64,000 nt of DNA, from assembly GCA_030248295.1 (NCBI GenBank), contig JASANH010000539.1:1-64000 (forward strand), given 5' to 3'. The notes beneath the pieces were generated by a model, which was not told the origin of the DNA, did no database searches, and was given only the letters and a program-made list of their open reading frames with translations. This DNA is from Mesodorylaimus sp. YZB2_4. Taxonomy: Eukaryota; Nematoda; Enoplea; Dorylaimida; Dorylaimidae. The position numbers were made by a program, and so were the translations under genes. Positions 22,344 to 34,100 of the stretch are shown here, piece by piece (the stretch's first letter is position 1; each line of letters starts with the position of its first letter).

Positions 22344-24896
22344 TCACGCCAATCGTCTTACAGCTTCAAAGTCGCGTGGTCGGATTGATTTTTGAAATAA
22401 TTCTGGCGGGAAATTCACTTGAGCCAAAACTTCAGGATTCACGTTTTTGACACCAGCAACGGTCAAAGTTATTTGCTCCAACGGGCTGTCCGTTGACTCT
22501 GGTTCACCAGGAGCGGCGAACGGGCGGACGTCTTGGATGTAAGAAACTGTTGAGATAAGATCGTTGTTTAGCGTTTTGTTGATGCTTCGGAAATTCGACC
22601 ACTTTTCATCGAGAACATCGCCCAAGTCGAAACCGTGGTTGGCCACAGCAGCGGCCACGACGCACGGACCCGATACGAGGAGCTGCTCGTGTTTGAGTTG
22701 ATTGTTGATGTGCAATGGATTGACGCCTTTAAGGTAATAGGAGAGAACGATGGCATCGCTCGGCCCGAACGATTTCACCAAATCGTGCACGTAGGCCTGA
22801 AAATCAAATTCTTGCGTATTTCTTGAGAGGAAACTTTTTGGACTTTTTTGACGTACCTCTCCTATAATTACAGGATGTCCCTTCAGGGCTCTCGAAATGC
22901 AGCGAATATTTCTCGCAGAGTCCAGCAGCGACGACCTGTCTTCTTGACTGTGTGTCGGGGAATTGAATTCCTGGAACGAGGCTCCAGTCAGCAAATAAGG
23001 TCAGTTGATCTCCTTGAAAACATACTTGACTTTCTCGTTTCTCGAAAACCCCACGCGGGAACATGGTTCGTTTCAGTGCTGAGAAAACTGTTTTCCCATC
23101 CTCGACTCGCACGAGAGCGTGTCGACTGGACACGATGTCGTATCCTTGCTTCTTCTGATCCACGTGCAGAATGGACACCTGGTTGACGATCGTGTCTCCG
23201 TAGTAGACTGGATGATGCTGCGTGGCCTCGGCCAATTCCACGTGAACAATAGCCTTGATTGAGAAACTGAAAAATTTGACTTTTAGTCTTGAACAATTCA
23301 GGAAAAAGTGGATTGAGCCCCAGAGAGATTCCGGCGATGCAACGATTCAGGAGTTTCAGCTGACCAATATGAAATGCCCGCTCACCTCATAACCGATAAC
23401 GACATGGCCCAGTTGGCTAGCAACGAGAACGGGACGAGTGTGTCTCTGAAGCCCATGGACTTGGCAAAGTCGGAACTAGTATTCAGCTTGGACACTGGGA
23501 AGAAATGCTGTTCCCAGAACGTGCGAACACCTTCGTTGATGGTGATTTCGAAGGGGCTGAGCAGCGTTTCCTTCTTCGTTGGCGATGTTGGTTCGCCAGT
23601 CACATTGTGGGAAAATGGAGGAAATCTCTTGGCTGCTAATCGACCAGGAGTGCTTTTCAGGTTCTTTCCGGTAACTGCTAAGCGAACGCTCTTTTCGTTC
23701 TCGTACGCCGACTGCAGAGTAAAGCGTTCCAAAAGAGAAGCAGCCTCTTTCTTGTGCGGCGGTCCGACCATCTGTCCCTGACTCGTTTTAGCCAACCCAG
23801 CCTTTCCACTGCTCACAATTTTCTCGGCTTCTCTCGCTTGATCTTCGCTCACCATGAAACTACGATTAGCCACTTGGGCTTGTTTGATGGTCAATGTTGA
23901 TCGACCAGCGTAGCCCAAGTTTTTGGCGTCTCGGCATTCGCGTTCGAAGCCGGCGTGGTTGTCCAGGTCGCAATTGGCGCTCAGAAGTGGCATGCGATTG
24001 GCAGCTCGTGCCGCGATGGCCACGTCGTTGCATGCGTGCTGCATCATGGGACTGTCGAATGAACATTTGAGAGATGTGATCAGATCGAAGCGACCAACGG
24101 TCAAGGCGATCAAGCGGTCGTCACATTTGGCGATATCGTACGCTTTACGAATTCCATCGGCCGTTTCGATCAGGGCCACCAGCTGAAATGGGAGAGAGGC
24201 AGATGAAGTGGCTATGTCCGCAGGGCCCTTGCAGATAGCCAATGCCTACCTTGTGGTGTCCGATGGGCAAGCCATACTCGTGCTCGCACTTTGTCAGGTA
24301 TTCGGACACTTCCTGGATCTCCTCAGGGTGTCTGGCTTTGGGGACGATGTAGGCCAACAAGCGACGGTGCGCGGTGCTCTTAATATCGTCCTTCCAATAC
24401 GCGTCTGGGTGAGCGTCATTGAGACAGTTCATGCGCACGAGAATGTGGGGCAGGTCTGTAGCTGGCAGACGATCCACTGTCCGTCCAACCGCAGCGCGTG
24501 TCTCCAGCTTTTTGTCGTAGGGCACGGCGTCCTCCAAGTCGAGGATGAACCCGTCCGACGGCACAACATTGTACCACCTTTCGTACTCGGCTATCTTTGC
24601 CCTTTTCACGTAGAACAGACTTCGCAATAATAAGTTGGACGGTTGGGGACGCTGTTGAGTCAGTTGACTGGTTTGATCGACGTCCATTTGAGGGGCTGGT
24701 TGCTTGATCGCCATGGTCATGCCTTGGCGAGTGAGCACAGTGGCCATTGAACGAGCAGTGTTGGGGGATTTGGGTAAGAAATGGGAAATCTGAAAATACA
24801 TCGATTTGTAGACATTGTCTTTCGTAAATGTGATTGCAGGTCTTGTTGTCTCGCCGTACTAATATATACAATTTCAGCATATATGCCACTTACCAT
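22344..24896 (-). CDS. Fused CitE-type acyl-CoA lyase and double-hotdog mesaconyl-CoA hydratase-like enzyme
   Basis: Six coding exons on the minus strand: 24894-24896 (ATG only), 24250-24789, 23386-24182, 23026-23266, 22857-22970, 22344-22796; 715 residues, all in frame. Residues 1-50 are basic and hydroxylated, like a mitochondrial presequence. Residues 55-310 are a HpcH/HpaI/CitE TIM-barrel lyase: RSLFYV, DLEDAV (85-90, metal and CoA site), ALIET (E187), then CRDAKNLGYAG. Residues about 390-525 are a MaoC-like hotdog with LNTSSDFA and a GDTI strand. Residues about 560-690 are a second hotdog with NPLHIN (candidate catalytic His594) and SGPCVVAAAVANHG. This tandem-hotdog pattern resembles bacterial mesaconyl-CoA hydratase. 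Together the halves could hydrate mesaconyl-CoA and split methylmalyl-CoA to glyoxylate and propionyl-CoA; an itaconyl-/citramalyl-CoA route is the alternative. The usual HP after the lyase GK/GR motif is replaced (STLTIKQ). I know of CLYBL as a stand-alone animal lyase; the fusion is unfamiliar to me. Confidence 0.85.
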
Positions 24897-25012
24897 TTTC
24901 CACTTTTTAATACTTCCAAAGAAACAAATTTGTTGAATCTGGTATTGGACTGAGCAGTGACTCTTTGCCGACCAGGATGCTGAACTGATACTGTCATATC
25001 AGCAAGTGTCCT

Positions 25013-25018
25013 TTTATA
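25013..25018 (-). promoter_or_regulatory. TATA box of the lyase-hydratase gene
   Basis: TATAAA (in CAGTATAAAAGGAC on the minus strand) 117 bases upstream of the ATG at 24896. An initiator-like TCAGTT follows about 30 bases on. This supports the single-codon first exon. Confidence 0.65.
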
Positions 25019-25566
25019 CTGCAATACCCCCTGCGGCTATAATTCCTAAGCTTGCGCACCCATTGTTTCTTCCATGCGAAGTGATAAGCAAAGTTTCAGT
25101 TCGCCGAACAGAACGCCTACCAGAATACGTCAAGTTCGCTATCAGTTTCCAAGTTAGCAATCATCTCTGATGCATGTGACAAGGGAATGTTCCGTTTTTC
25201 TATCAGACGAAGCGATAGCACTCGTCTCGCAGGAAACCTAGCTCTGATATTTTCATATTTTTAAAAGGCTGTTCACTATTTCGTACAGCAAACACATCTG
25301 CTGCTTTTTAAGTTAACTTCGCAGGCTTCCTTCTCCCCTATCAGTGCGTCCGCAGTGTCAGCCTAATAAGTCGACGTATTAGCGCCTTATCATTCGACAT
25401 TGCCATGGCCGTGTTCAGCGAATGAGATGTGCATGTTAGACGGTCTGCCCCAGCGTGAGTAGGAGGATGACGTTTATTTGCTATTTGCCTAACCTTTACG
25501 TGCAAAGTATGATGCATTCCAAGTTTTAGGAACGTTGTATGAGCGATAAGATTAATAATTTCTGTC

Positions 25567-25574
25567 CATAAAAG
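25567..25574 (+). promoter_or_regulatory. Core promoter (TATA-like) of SLC17 copy B
   Basis: CATAAAAGCAGAATG is identical to the element at 14966 before copy A. Here it is about 105 bases from the ATG, so the copy B leader is short, although the CAG just before AAGAGGTTGCG could be an acceptor. Confidence 0.6.
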
Positions 25575-25678
25575 CAGAATGCGTGGTAAGACAGGCACTC
25601 ATTTCTGACTGTTGGTAGAGCCCGTTCAGTTCAGACACCACTCTTTTGCTTTTTGATTTAGCAGAAGAGGTTGCGAAA

Positions 25679-28600
25679 ATGAAACTTCAAAGTCAATTGT
25701 CAGTGCAAGGAAAACCAGCTCCTGACATGGAAGGCGCCGGAGAGTCAGTCGATGTGGAACCAGTTGCTAACTTTTGTAAGTGACGTGTCCAATAGTTATG
25801 GGGTTGCGGGCAGATTACTCAGAAACGGGAATTTCAGTAGGTGAGCTGACTTTGTTTTGTGAGTGAGCTCTAGTTGGTTAGATCGACACAGACAAGATTT
25901 AGGGAGGACAAAATAGATATATAGGGCCATTGATTTGCTTCCAATTATAAAACTTGATGTTTTTAGCATTTTGGAGCCTCAGGTCCGCTCGATTCCGGCT
26001 AACTATAGTTTTGATGGTGGCAGTTATGGCCAACACTTTAGTCCGAAATACGCTGAGCATGGCCATGGTGTGCATGGTGAACAGCACAGCCCTGGGTCAT
26101 CATGGTCACTCACAAGCAGAGTTGAACGATTCCAATACGACCACGAGTGGCACCGGGGCATGCAGGCTGGACGAGGATTCATCCAGTGCGTACGACGTGA
26201 GCACAGAGCAGTCCAACTGGCAGCGCGCTCATAGCACAAACGAAAATTGTTTCAGGGCCCACTAGTTTGGGATAGCCAAGATCAAGGTTTCCTCTTCTCA
26301 GCCATGTATTGGGGCGGCGTGCTGTCTGGTATTCCAGCTGGATTTTTAGCTGACCAATACAATCCTAAAATCATTATTAGTATTTGTCTGACATTAAACT
26401 TGGTCGGATGTTTACTCACCCCGATCACAGCAATGCATGGCGGCCTGATTCCTGTATTTGTTCTGCGTTTGATAATGGGATTGGGAGGACAGGTAAGATA
26501 ATTGAACACGCAGAATATGATTTCCGGTGAGCACGGGGCCCACGAACTTAAAAGAGCGAAGTCAAAAGAGGCTATCGAAAGTTTAGACAGAAGCTTTCTA
26601 GATTTACGGGAGATTTGAGACATTGCTTTGCCAAACTGGTCAAAGAAGCCACTTTTTTGTCAGAAGTTTTAGTTCCAGCGCTGCAGGCCAGCATTTTCTC
26701 CTAGGAAATTTTACATTATGAAAAGTTTATGATATCTCTACCTCAGTATGATATCTCCACCTATCTACAGTATGCCCTACTTATACCTTAAAACCAGCTA
26801 ATCAGACGAACCTAAACAAGGTCGTTTGTTATTTATGTCTTCCAATGCCCTTTGAAACTTATGCCTCTCTTGTGTCCCCATTTTCTCTCCAGCCCCGTTC
26901 CTAATTTTATATAGGCATCCCTTGGCAGAACGTGAGTTCAAGTTGCTGCTTTGCTGCAAACTGTTTGCCAGAATGACCAATCGCTGCACAGTATACATAC
27001 AGCGGCATATAGATCTAGAAAATGATGCAGCCAATATTGCACAATCAGCAGCAGTTGCAGCAAACAGCCAGAGAAATTACAATTTCGGTGTCCATAAAGC
27101 AAATGAAGCGAGACTCGATGAGTCAGAGAAAAGTCATAAGACATTTTTCCTTCTCAATTTGCATCGTATTTCCTACGCCCCATTCCATGTGGCTGAATCA
27201 GGTACAACGGTACTATACATCAGGTACCATACATTGATACATCAGGTACTATTGCAGATTTGGGGACTGAAAATTCCTTTGTTGTAACTGCAAGCGGCAA
27301 ATGACGGCTACATCTGGAGTGATAGTCAATAATCAATTACAGCCCCGTTATCCCTTTAGAATTGCAGTAAATTTTCAGGCGACAATATTTCCGTCAATTG
27401 CTGCCATTACAGCGCATTGGATCCCGCCAACGGAGAGGTCATCTGTAATCGCCATTTATACCGCCGGTAAGACGGCTGTTGAGCGAACTTTGCAGCAATA
27501 TCTACGTTCTGTGTTGTGATATGGTGAGCATGGGTGAACAGACACTCCCTCCTGTTTAGGCAGTCAGGTGGCGAGCATAATTGGAGCTCCACTAAACGCT
27601 TTTTTGTGCAAGCAGAAGCAATTCCTCGATGGATGGCCATCTATATTTTATGTAACAGGTAAGTCGAACGAGCTAGGATTTACTACACAAAGCATTAAAA
27701 ATGCAAAATATTGACATTAATATCACACTTTTATCGCCCACATCCGTGAGTCTCGAATCCGAGTGCTGCAAGAACGAGTATACGCTAATAACAACACAGC
27801 TGCACAGCAGACAATCATATCTTATAGTCACCCCTCTAGTTTATAATCTTCATCCCATTCAGGTTTTGTCACCGTCCCAACCGTCATTCTGTGGTTCCTT
27901 GCAATCACCAACAGTCCCGACGAGACCAAGTTCATATCAGAAAGAGAAAAGAAGTTTATTCAACTTGCTCTGCAAAAGCAGAACCTGACCAAAAAGAAGG
28001 TGAGTACTTCTGCAACCACTCCCTCCCCCACCTTAGCGCAACGTATGCTTTCCAGGTTGGATTCAGAGAAGTGCCGTGGAAGAAGATGCTGACTTCGATG
28101 GCAGTTATTGTGGGAGTGGTCAGCAATTTCACGCTCAGTGGCATGAACGCAACCTTGACCTCGTACATCCCCACTTACTTCAAACAGTCATTAAAATTTG
28201 ATCTCTCAAGCGTAAGTTGGCCCGAGGCAGTCAGGACCATATTCTACATTCGTCCTCATTTCAGAACGGTGCTCTAAGCGCGCTCCCATTTATATCGCAA
28301 TGGATTGGGAAAATTGTATTCGCCGCGATATCAGATCAGCTCAAAGCTCGAACCCAGCTCAGTCACACTTGGATTTGCAGAATTTTCAATTCAATTGGTA
28401 AGATTAACCATAGACTAAGAAGACAAGTTTCGCAAAGCTATGACCATTTCCAGGCTCGTTCGGCGTAGCAGCGTTCCTGATCGCGTGCGCCTACATGGAT
28501 TGCTCGCACGCTGCACTGGCCGTAGCCTTCGTGACCATCGCCAATGGCCTGTTTTCGTGCCAAGTGCCCGGATTTCTGACCAGTCTCGTGTGCATCGCGC

Positions 28601-29599
28601 CAATGTACACTGGAATGGTGAACGCCCTGTCCAGGTTTATGGGCCAGGTTGGCGCTGTTGTGGCCCCGTACGTGGTCGGCGCTATCACAGTCAATGTAAG
28701 TACACGGATTTCTGCCACTACCGGCCTCGTGGCCTTGTGGGTTAGGCGTCTGCCTCTCACGCCAGGTGCGCAGTTACGGGCGAGTGTTCGACTCGCGGGC
28801 CGGTAAATCATTTCGTGTAAAATGTGTCGCTTCACCCTCGAGTGTGCATAAGCGTTTGGTGATGTGGTAAACCATGAGCATGAACATGAACATGCCACTA
28901 ACGATAATCGAAATCATTATTTGACGTGCATTTTGCAGGGGACGTCCGGTGAATGGCGCATTGTGTTCATAATAATTGCAATCGCAATGGCGTTCACAGG
29001 AACATTATTCTTAATATTTGGCTCAGGTACGATTGTTTCTTAGCAGAACTAAATTTTGCGTTTACGTTTTTGTAGCACAGTTAGATCGCTATTTCAAAAC
29101 ATGCTGTAGGAATGCCCAATGCAGACACGCACACAGGTACTCATGCTCGATGTGTACTGCAAAATATAAAAGCGCGCCATATGGGCACATATACAAATGC
29201 CATATAGGCCCACAATGTAAACATGTCAGTACTATGTATAAGTCTACCATACTGTGTGTGGTGTGCGAGTATGTATATAAAGTAGTGCTAACATCATACA
29301 GGGTACTGTATGCACAAGCGCGTAGTCTACTCCACTAGTCGAGTATATTTTTATAGATATGCGACTATATTTTAACTGAAATAGTCTTCTCGTTTTCAGC
29401 TGAAATTCAGGAATGGGCAAAACCGACATCACCTTTTTCAAGCGACAGTCCTGTGCAAACAATTACACCAGCTGCCATAATGAGCCCGAGTGGACAAGAC
29501 CCAGTTAGCCATGGATCAACACTTGACCTTCTGTCTGATACTGTGCATTGTGCTGAGGAGGATTTATCAAGTGTGTCTTCTAGAAGTTTTAAATATTAA
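25679..29599 (+). CDS. SLC17-family organic anion transporter, copy B
   Basis: Paralogue of copy A with the same exon-intron plan: 25679-25775, 25967-26196, 26256-26492, 27379-27466, 27560-27658, 27863-27999, 28056-28211, 28265-28397, 28454-28695, 28939-29026, 29400-29599; 568 residues in frame. Exons 4-9 and even their introns are almost identical to copy A, while exon 1, the end of exon 3, exon 10 and the C-terminal tail differ. The motif A loop reads GFLADQYNP, so the usually conserved basic residue is replaced by Gln. The tail is longer and more acidic/serine-rich (LLSDTVHCAEEDLSS). Intron 9 contains a SINE absent from copy A. Both copies look functional. Different tails and promoter surroundings suggest separate expression or trafficking. 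Confidence 0.92.
28721..28892 (+). repeat. tRNA-derived SINE with 8-bp target duplication
   Basis: The tRNA-like head TTGTGGGTTAGGCGTCTGCC, a GTGTTCGACTCGCGG B box and an ATGAACATGAACATG tail are flanked by TGCCACTA at 28713-28720 and 28893-28900. It lies in SLC17-B intron 9. The matching copy A intron (19080-19135) is 56 bases and empty. Confidence 0.88.
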
Positions 29600-30577
29600 A
29601 AATGAACTGTTTTTCTGTTCGCTTCTCTACCTCTGGTTACCTGAGCCTTAAGGGCTCTCTATGTTTAGATTTTTTGTATCCTCTTTACAGCACAAATCGA
29701 TGAATCAGCTGTTCTGTCCTGCCATGTCCGTGTGTCAAGGCGTGTTCGTCATACTGGGCGAGAAGTTACTGGCGAGTGTTCAAGTCTTGGTCGAATGCAC
29801 GGCTGTCAGTAATATTGTATGTCCCTGGTTTAGTTTGTTGACCACGAACATACGGTTTGAGTAGCTGTCAAATCTTTCTGACAAGACTGCCTATAAACAG
29901 ATACTTCGTCGTAGATCTCATGACTGCATTGTGCTCTTCTGCTTTACATCATTGTGCACCCTGGATGCGGTCATTATTTCGGGGGGGAGGGGGGGTATAT
30001 ATTGTACATCTTGCTTTATTGTTGGGCTTAGCCCTTTATATTTTGAGTGCACGCGTTACGAGCAGGCTTATGCGAACAAACGAGCGAAGCAGGCCCATAT
30101 GACAAAATGCAATATGGGTGTTTTTTCTAGACGAAATGCAAAAAGCACAGAAGATCACTCTATTTTAGTAATTTGCGTTAAAAGCTCTTCATTAAATTCT
30201 GATTACGCAGAGGGGCTAAGTATCTTTTCTTTGTTGGCTCCGCTGCTAACAGAAAGCAGCTGCGTAAGTTTTGTCTAGCCACTAAAGTTTTCTGACATTT
30301 TTTTCACCAGTAAACTGCACAAACAGCTCATAAAGGTCGCCATGTGGCATTTACCCAGCGCAGGCGCAATTTCCCACTCGCTCTTATTGTTAGCGTTTGC
30401 TTTCCTTCCGTTTTCTCGGATAGTAAACGTCACAGCATGCAATTTGATCCAACCTTATTCGACGAGTTGGGTATTATTGGTGACCTCAGATAGCGCTTAC
30501 TGTCCGCTCTCAAACCAGGCTAATGGATTCACATTTACTCGTTTCACTTACTCGCTCCAGTCTCCTGTATTCATGAC
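29600..30577. other. Intergenic interval
   Basis: Holds the 3' flank of SLC17-B and a purine-rich run near 29980. No exon is supported. A small ORF at 30342-30638 has a hydrophobic start, but it overlaps the promoter of the peptide gene below and lacks support. Confidence 0.4.
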
Positions 30578-30583
30578 TATAAA
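30578..30583 (+). promoter_or_regulatory. TATA box of candidate peptide gene
   Basis: TATAAA in GACTATAAAGGACC, 93 bases upstream of the ATG at 30676. The spacing suits a 60-70 base leader. Confidence 0.45.
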
Positions 30584-30675
30584 GGACCGTTTCCTAGCCC
30601 ACCAGCTCATTCAACTTTTACCAGCTCGTGCACGTTAGCCTCGCTCTGGCTCACGATCAGTGTCACCGATTGAAA

Positions 30676-30930
30676 ATGCGTTGCACAAGGGCCCTATTTA
30701 TTACCTGTCTGATTATGATCGTGAACAAAACTGCTGGTTTGTATGGCCAGCGGACCCCATCTATGCGAGTTTCTCTCAAGGAGGCATTGAAAACGAGGAC
30801 GGCGTGGAATGTTCTTGTGGTCCCGTCATATTGGCAAGCACCTCAGCATCGAGACCAAAGACGTCATTACAAAATATATACAAGTGATAAGGGTAATGAT
30901 AAGAATAGATTGCCCATCAGATTAGGATGA
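30676..30930 (+). CDS. Candidate small secreted peptide precursor, C-terminal Gly
   Basis: Single-exon ORF of 84 residues. The start context GAAAATG matches other starts in this window. Residues 1-24 look like a signal peptide (MRCTRALFITCLIMIV...). The remainder is basic, and the protein ends RLPIRLG then stop, so an amidated LPIRL-amide-type peptide is possible. There is an RR site in the middle and KN/KG contexts near the end. I do not recognise the family. A chance ORF is the main alternative, but signal peptide, terminal Gly and an upstream TATA box occur together. Confidence 0.35.
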   Translation: MRCTRALFITCLIMIVNKTAGLYGQRTPSMRVSLKEALKTRTAWNVLVVPSYWQAPQHRDQRRHYKIYTSDKGNDKNRLPIRLG

Positions 30931-31196
30931 TCTATGTTAGACTTGTTGAAGGAATTGTTCTGTTTGGTGGAATAAAAGAACGATTGTTCCTAAGAAAAGC
31001 CGGATATTAAAATGATTAAGATATACGATATGCATATACCCACATCTATGATATTAATATTAACAGCTGATATTGGATGATTAGAATCATAGCATAGTGA
31101 TAGTTGATATAACCGATGATAAGTATAACGCATCTATGTCATACAAGATACAGAAAGGACCTATTCTACACCATCTATAAAAACAATGAAATAAAC

Positions 31197-34100
31197 CTAC
31201 CGATTAGGTACTAAGAAATCTGAAGTCATCTCAAAATCCATCTCATTCCCACCATCGATCTGTGTAACAGTCGCTTGTCTGTTTTGCACGTTACTACCAA
31301 AAAATGGTTGATTAGCAAAGGTGTAATTCGATTTCCTGAAAAGGTATCCATGCCTAGTTCCTTGAATTTTTTAAGCAAACGGCAGATTTAGCGCTTACCC
31401 CGCATAATTTATTCCGTGATTAGGCGAGCTCGTAGCTGTGCTGGTAAAACTGTTGAAAGCGTCAAGTATAGTCGACAGATCGTCGTCTGTGATCGCTTCA
31501 TCGAGACCATTCTGATAGATGGGCGAATCTACAGCAGGTGAGTGTGTCCATGACTGTTGTGCGGGGGTCGCCTGACCAAATAAGCGATGAGGACTAAAAC
31601 AGTGACAGAATGAACAACAAGCTACGTATGATGCGAATGCTGTATGCGCATATATTGTAACATTTCAAGGGTAGTAGCAAGCATTATGTAACGGCGTATT
31701 GTGTGTGTATGCATGCGCATATCTGCTGCTGTATGCACTGCTTCGAGATATACTCGCTTCGAGATATAGTACATTGGAGAACAGCATCGACCGATCCGGC
31801 CGAACAATCGCTGATCCGATCCGACCACTGGATCGGCAACTTTTTTGCACATTCTCTGCTGGGGAGTTACTGGCAGTATAATAAGCTGCTCCCACTTTTT
31901 TGTGCAAAATCCACATAAAATACCGCTTGGTGTTGGTCAGTTCTCTCTTGTCCCTTTTCAGCGAGAAACATAACAGCTTAAGAAGGTCGGATGGGTCCAG
32001 GCCGTGGATCGAGTTGGGATTGGGATCCAGCCTCAAGGTCGATGCTGGATTAGACATACTGTATACATTTGAATGTCGGTTATTGCAGTATGTTTCTATT
32101 GTTATTGCATGAACATACGCACGTGTTCTGTGCCATATTTGGTCCAGCATGTCCCGATCGACCAATATTCTGTTCTCGATAATCAAAGACAACAGTGCAG
32201 TCCGCAGTCGGCGTGTCCAAGCTGCTCTCATTTTGAGGAACCACTGGTACTTGCCACTGCTGCTCAGAGAACCTGAAATCATGACACGGAAATTCTTGAA
32301 ATCGAAAGCATTGAAAAGGAAAATAAATCTCACATTTGCTGTCCAAACACTTGGCCATTACATGGCGCAGTCATCATTTCGCTGGTGTTTTTATATCCAT
32401 CAATTTCCATGCCAAAATCAGAACGCATTGAAGAATTATCGACCGCAGCGCGTTGATATGACGGATTCCAAATCCCAGCTCCGTTCAGCCCCTGGTTGAC
32501 ATGCTGACAAGATATTGGCTGGACAGTAGTACTAAAAAATTGCCGAAACTGGGTCGACCCATTGCTCTGAAAATGCCGGTGCTGCCTGAAAGAATAAATT
32601 ATACGCATAACTGTTATCACACCGAGAAAATGATTTGCTCACTGTTCAAAGCCCAGTGGAATATCTGACTGCCCAACACTAGCCACGGACGATCGAGGTG
32701 AGATATCACTGATGCTGCTTGGCGTAAGCGGCGATCCGGATGTTGGAGATGTTGACAAGGAGGAAGGAGTAGTAGCCACGTTGCTGAATTCCGACTCCGG
32801 GAAGACTGTGGTCCTATAAAAATCGATCGCTGAATGATCAATCTCATACCAATGATTTGCATTACTTATCATGGATATATTTTATGCAAAAAGAATTCCT
32901 GCAACTTCATTGTGTTCTGTACTACACACTGTAAAAATGCAGCAAAAGCCGCAAAGCACTATACAGTATTCACACTGCACAGAATGTTTTGCACATAACT
33001 GCGCGTAAAAAGCGAACTATGCACCAGCTTATTGACGTAGTGCAGCAGTTACTGTGTATGCCAAAATGCAACAGCGTGCGCAAATGCATAGACACCGTCA
33101 ATCAGCTGCAATTGTACAGGACTTACTTTATCTTGAACCGTTCTTTCACAGTGGAATAGTCCACAAGGGGCCCCCTGTCATAGGCCCCATCTTCGCCAAC
33201 CTCAGCAACTTGACGATTTTGTATCAATGCATAAACCCGTTCTCGGGTTTTCTCGTCTTCTTCGAAAATCTGTTTGTACTGAAAAGATTCATCGGCCCCC
33301 AAAATTTTAAAATCGCGTAGCCTCGCTTTCAATCGTTTTCCAGTGGGAGAAAGCAAATCAGCGAATTCGATGCATTGTACCAGAGTATAATTCCGTTTGA
33401 AATATGATTCTAATGGGCAATGCGCTATGTAACGTCCGTCCACTGGAGTGTCCCCTACAACATTCCACATCATGATTGGAACAAGGTTTTATGTTTTTAT
33501 CATACCAGGAGTAATGAAGCTGACTGAAAGATAACCAGGTGCGGTCTGTTGAAATCGAATTAACATGGTGTTCTCATGATGCTGAGATAATATTCTTTCA
33601 GTCTCTTCTCGTGTAGAGAAACAATAGTTCAAGCTGAAATGCTCAAAGTTATAGAATATGACTCGAAGCACCAACTACTGTGCTGCCGTTTATAGTTTAT
33701 AACACCGTACAAAGATGAATTGGATAAAGCGAAAGTCTGATGAGCATGTAGACTGACTAGCATGTTTCTCGATCTACAGCCAACATGTACGTATGTATAT
33801 CTATATCTGTATTTTATGCATGCCATATACGGCACAAATAAAAAGATTCATGGGAATCTGCATACAAATATATATATACATATTTTAAGGTATAAGTAGA
33901 AATTAATATTTTAAGAAACCGATTTATATGTTCAGGCATATGCATACATGTAGGAAAAGGCATACTAATGTGTATCTCCCTGTGTGTATGCCCTTCTCAT
34001 GTATATTTACTGTATATATATATATATATATGCGTACATACAGCATGTGGGTTTGTGCGAGTTATATCAAGAGTACTCACATGCCAGTGTTCCAAATAGA

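Noticed and set aside
31665..32333. 222-codon minus-strand ORF
   Set aside because: It mixes one STAT tail exon with intron sequence; the acceptor and donor sites show the true exon limits.
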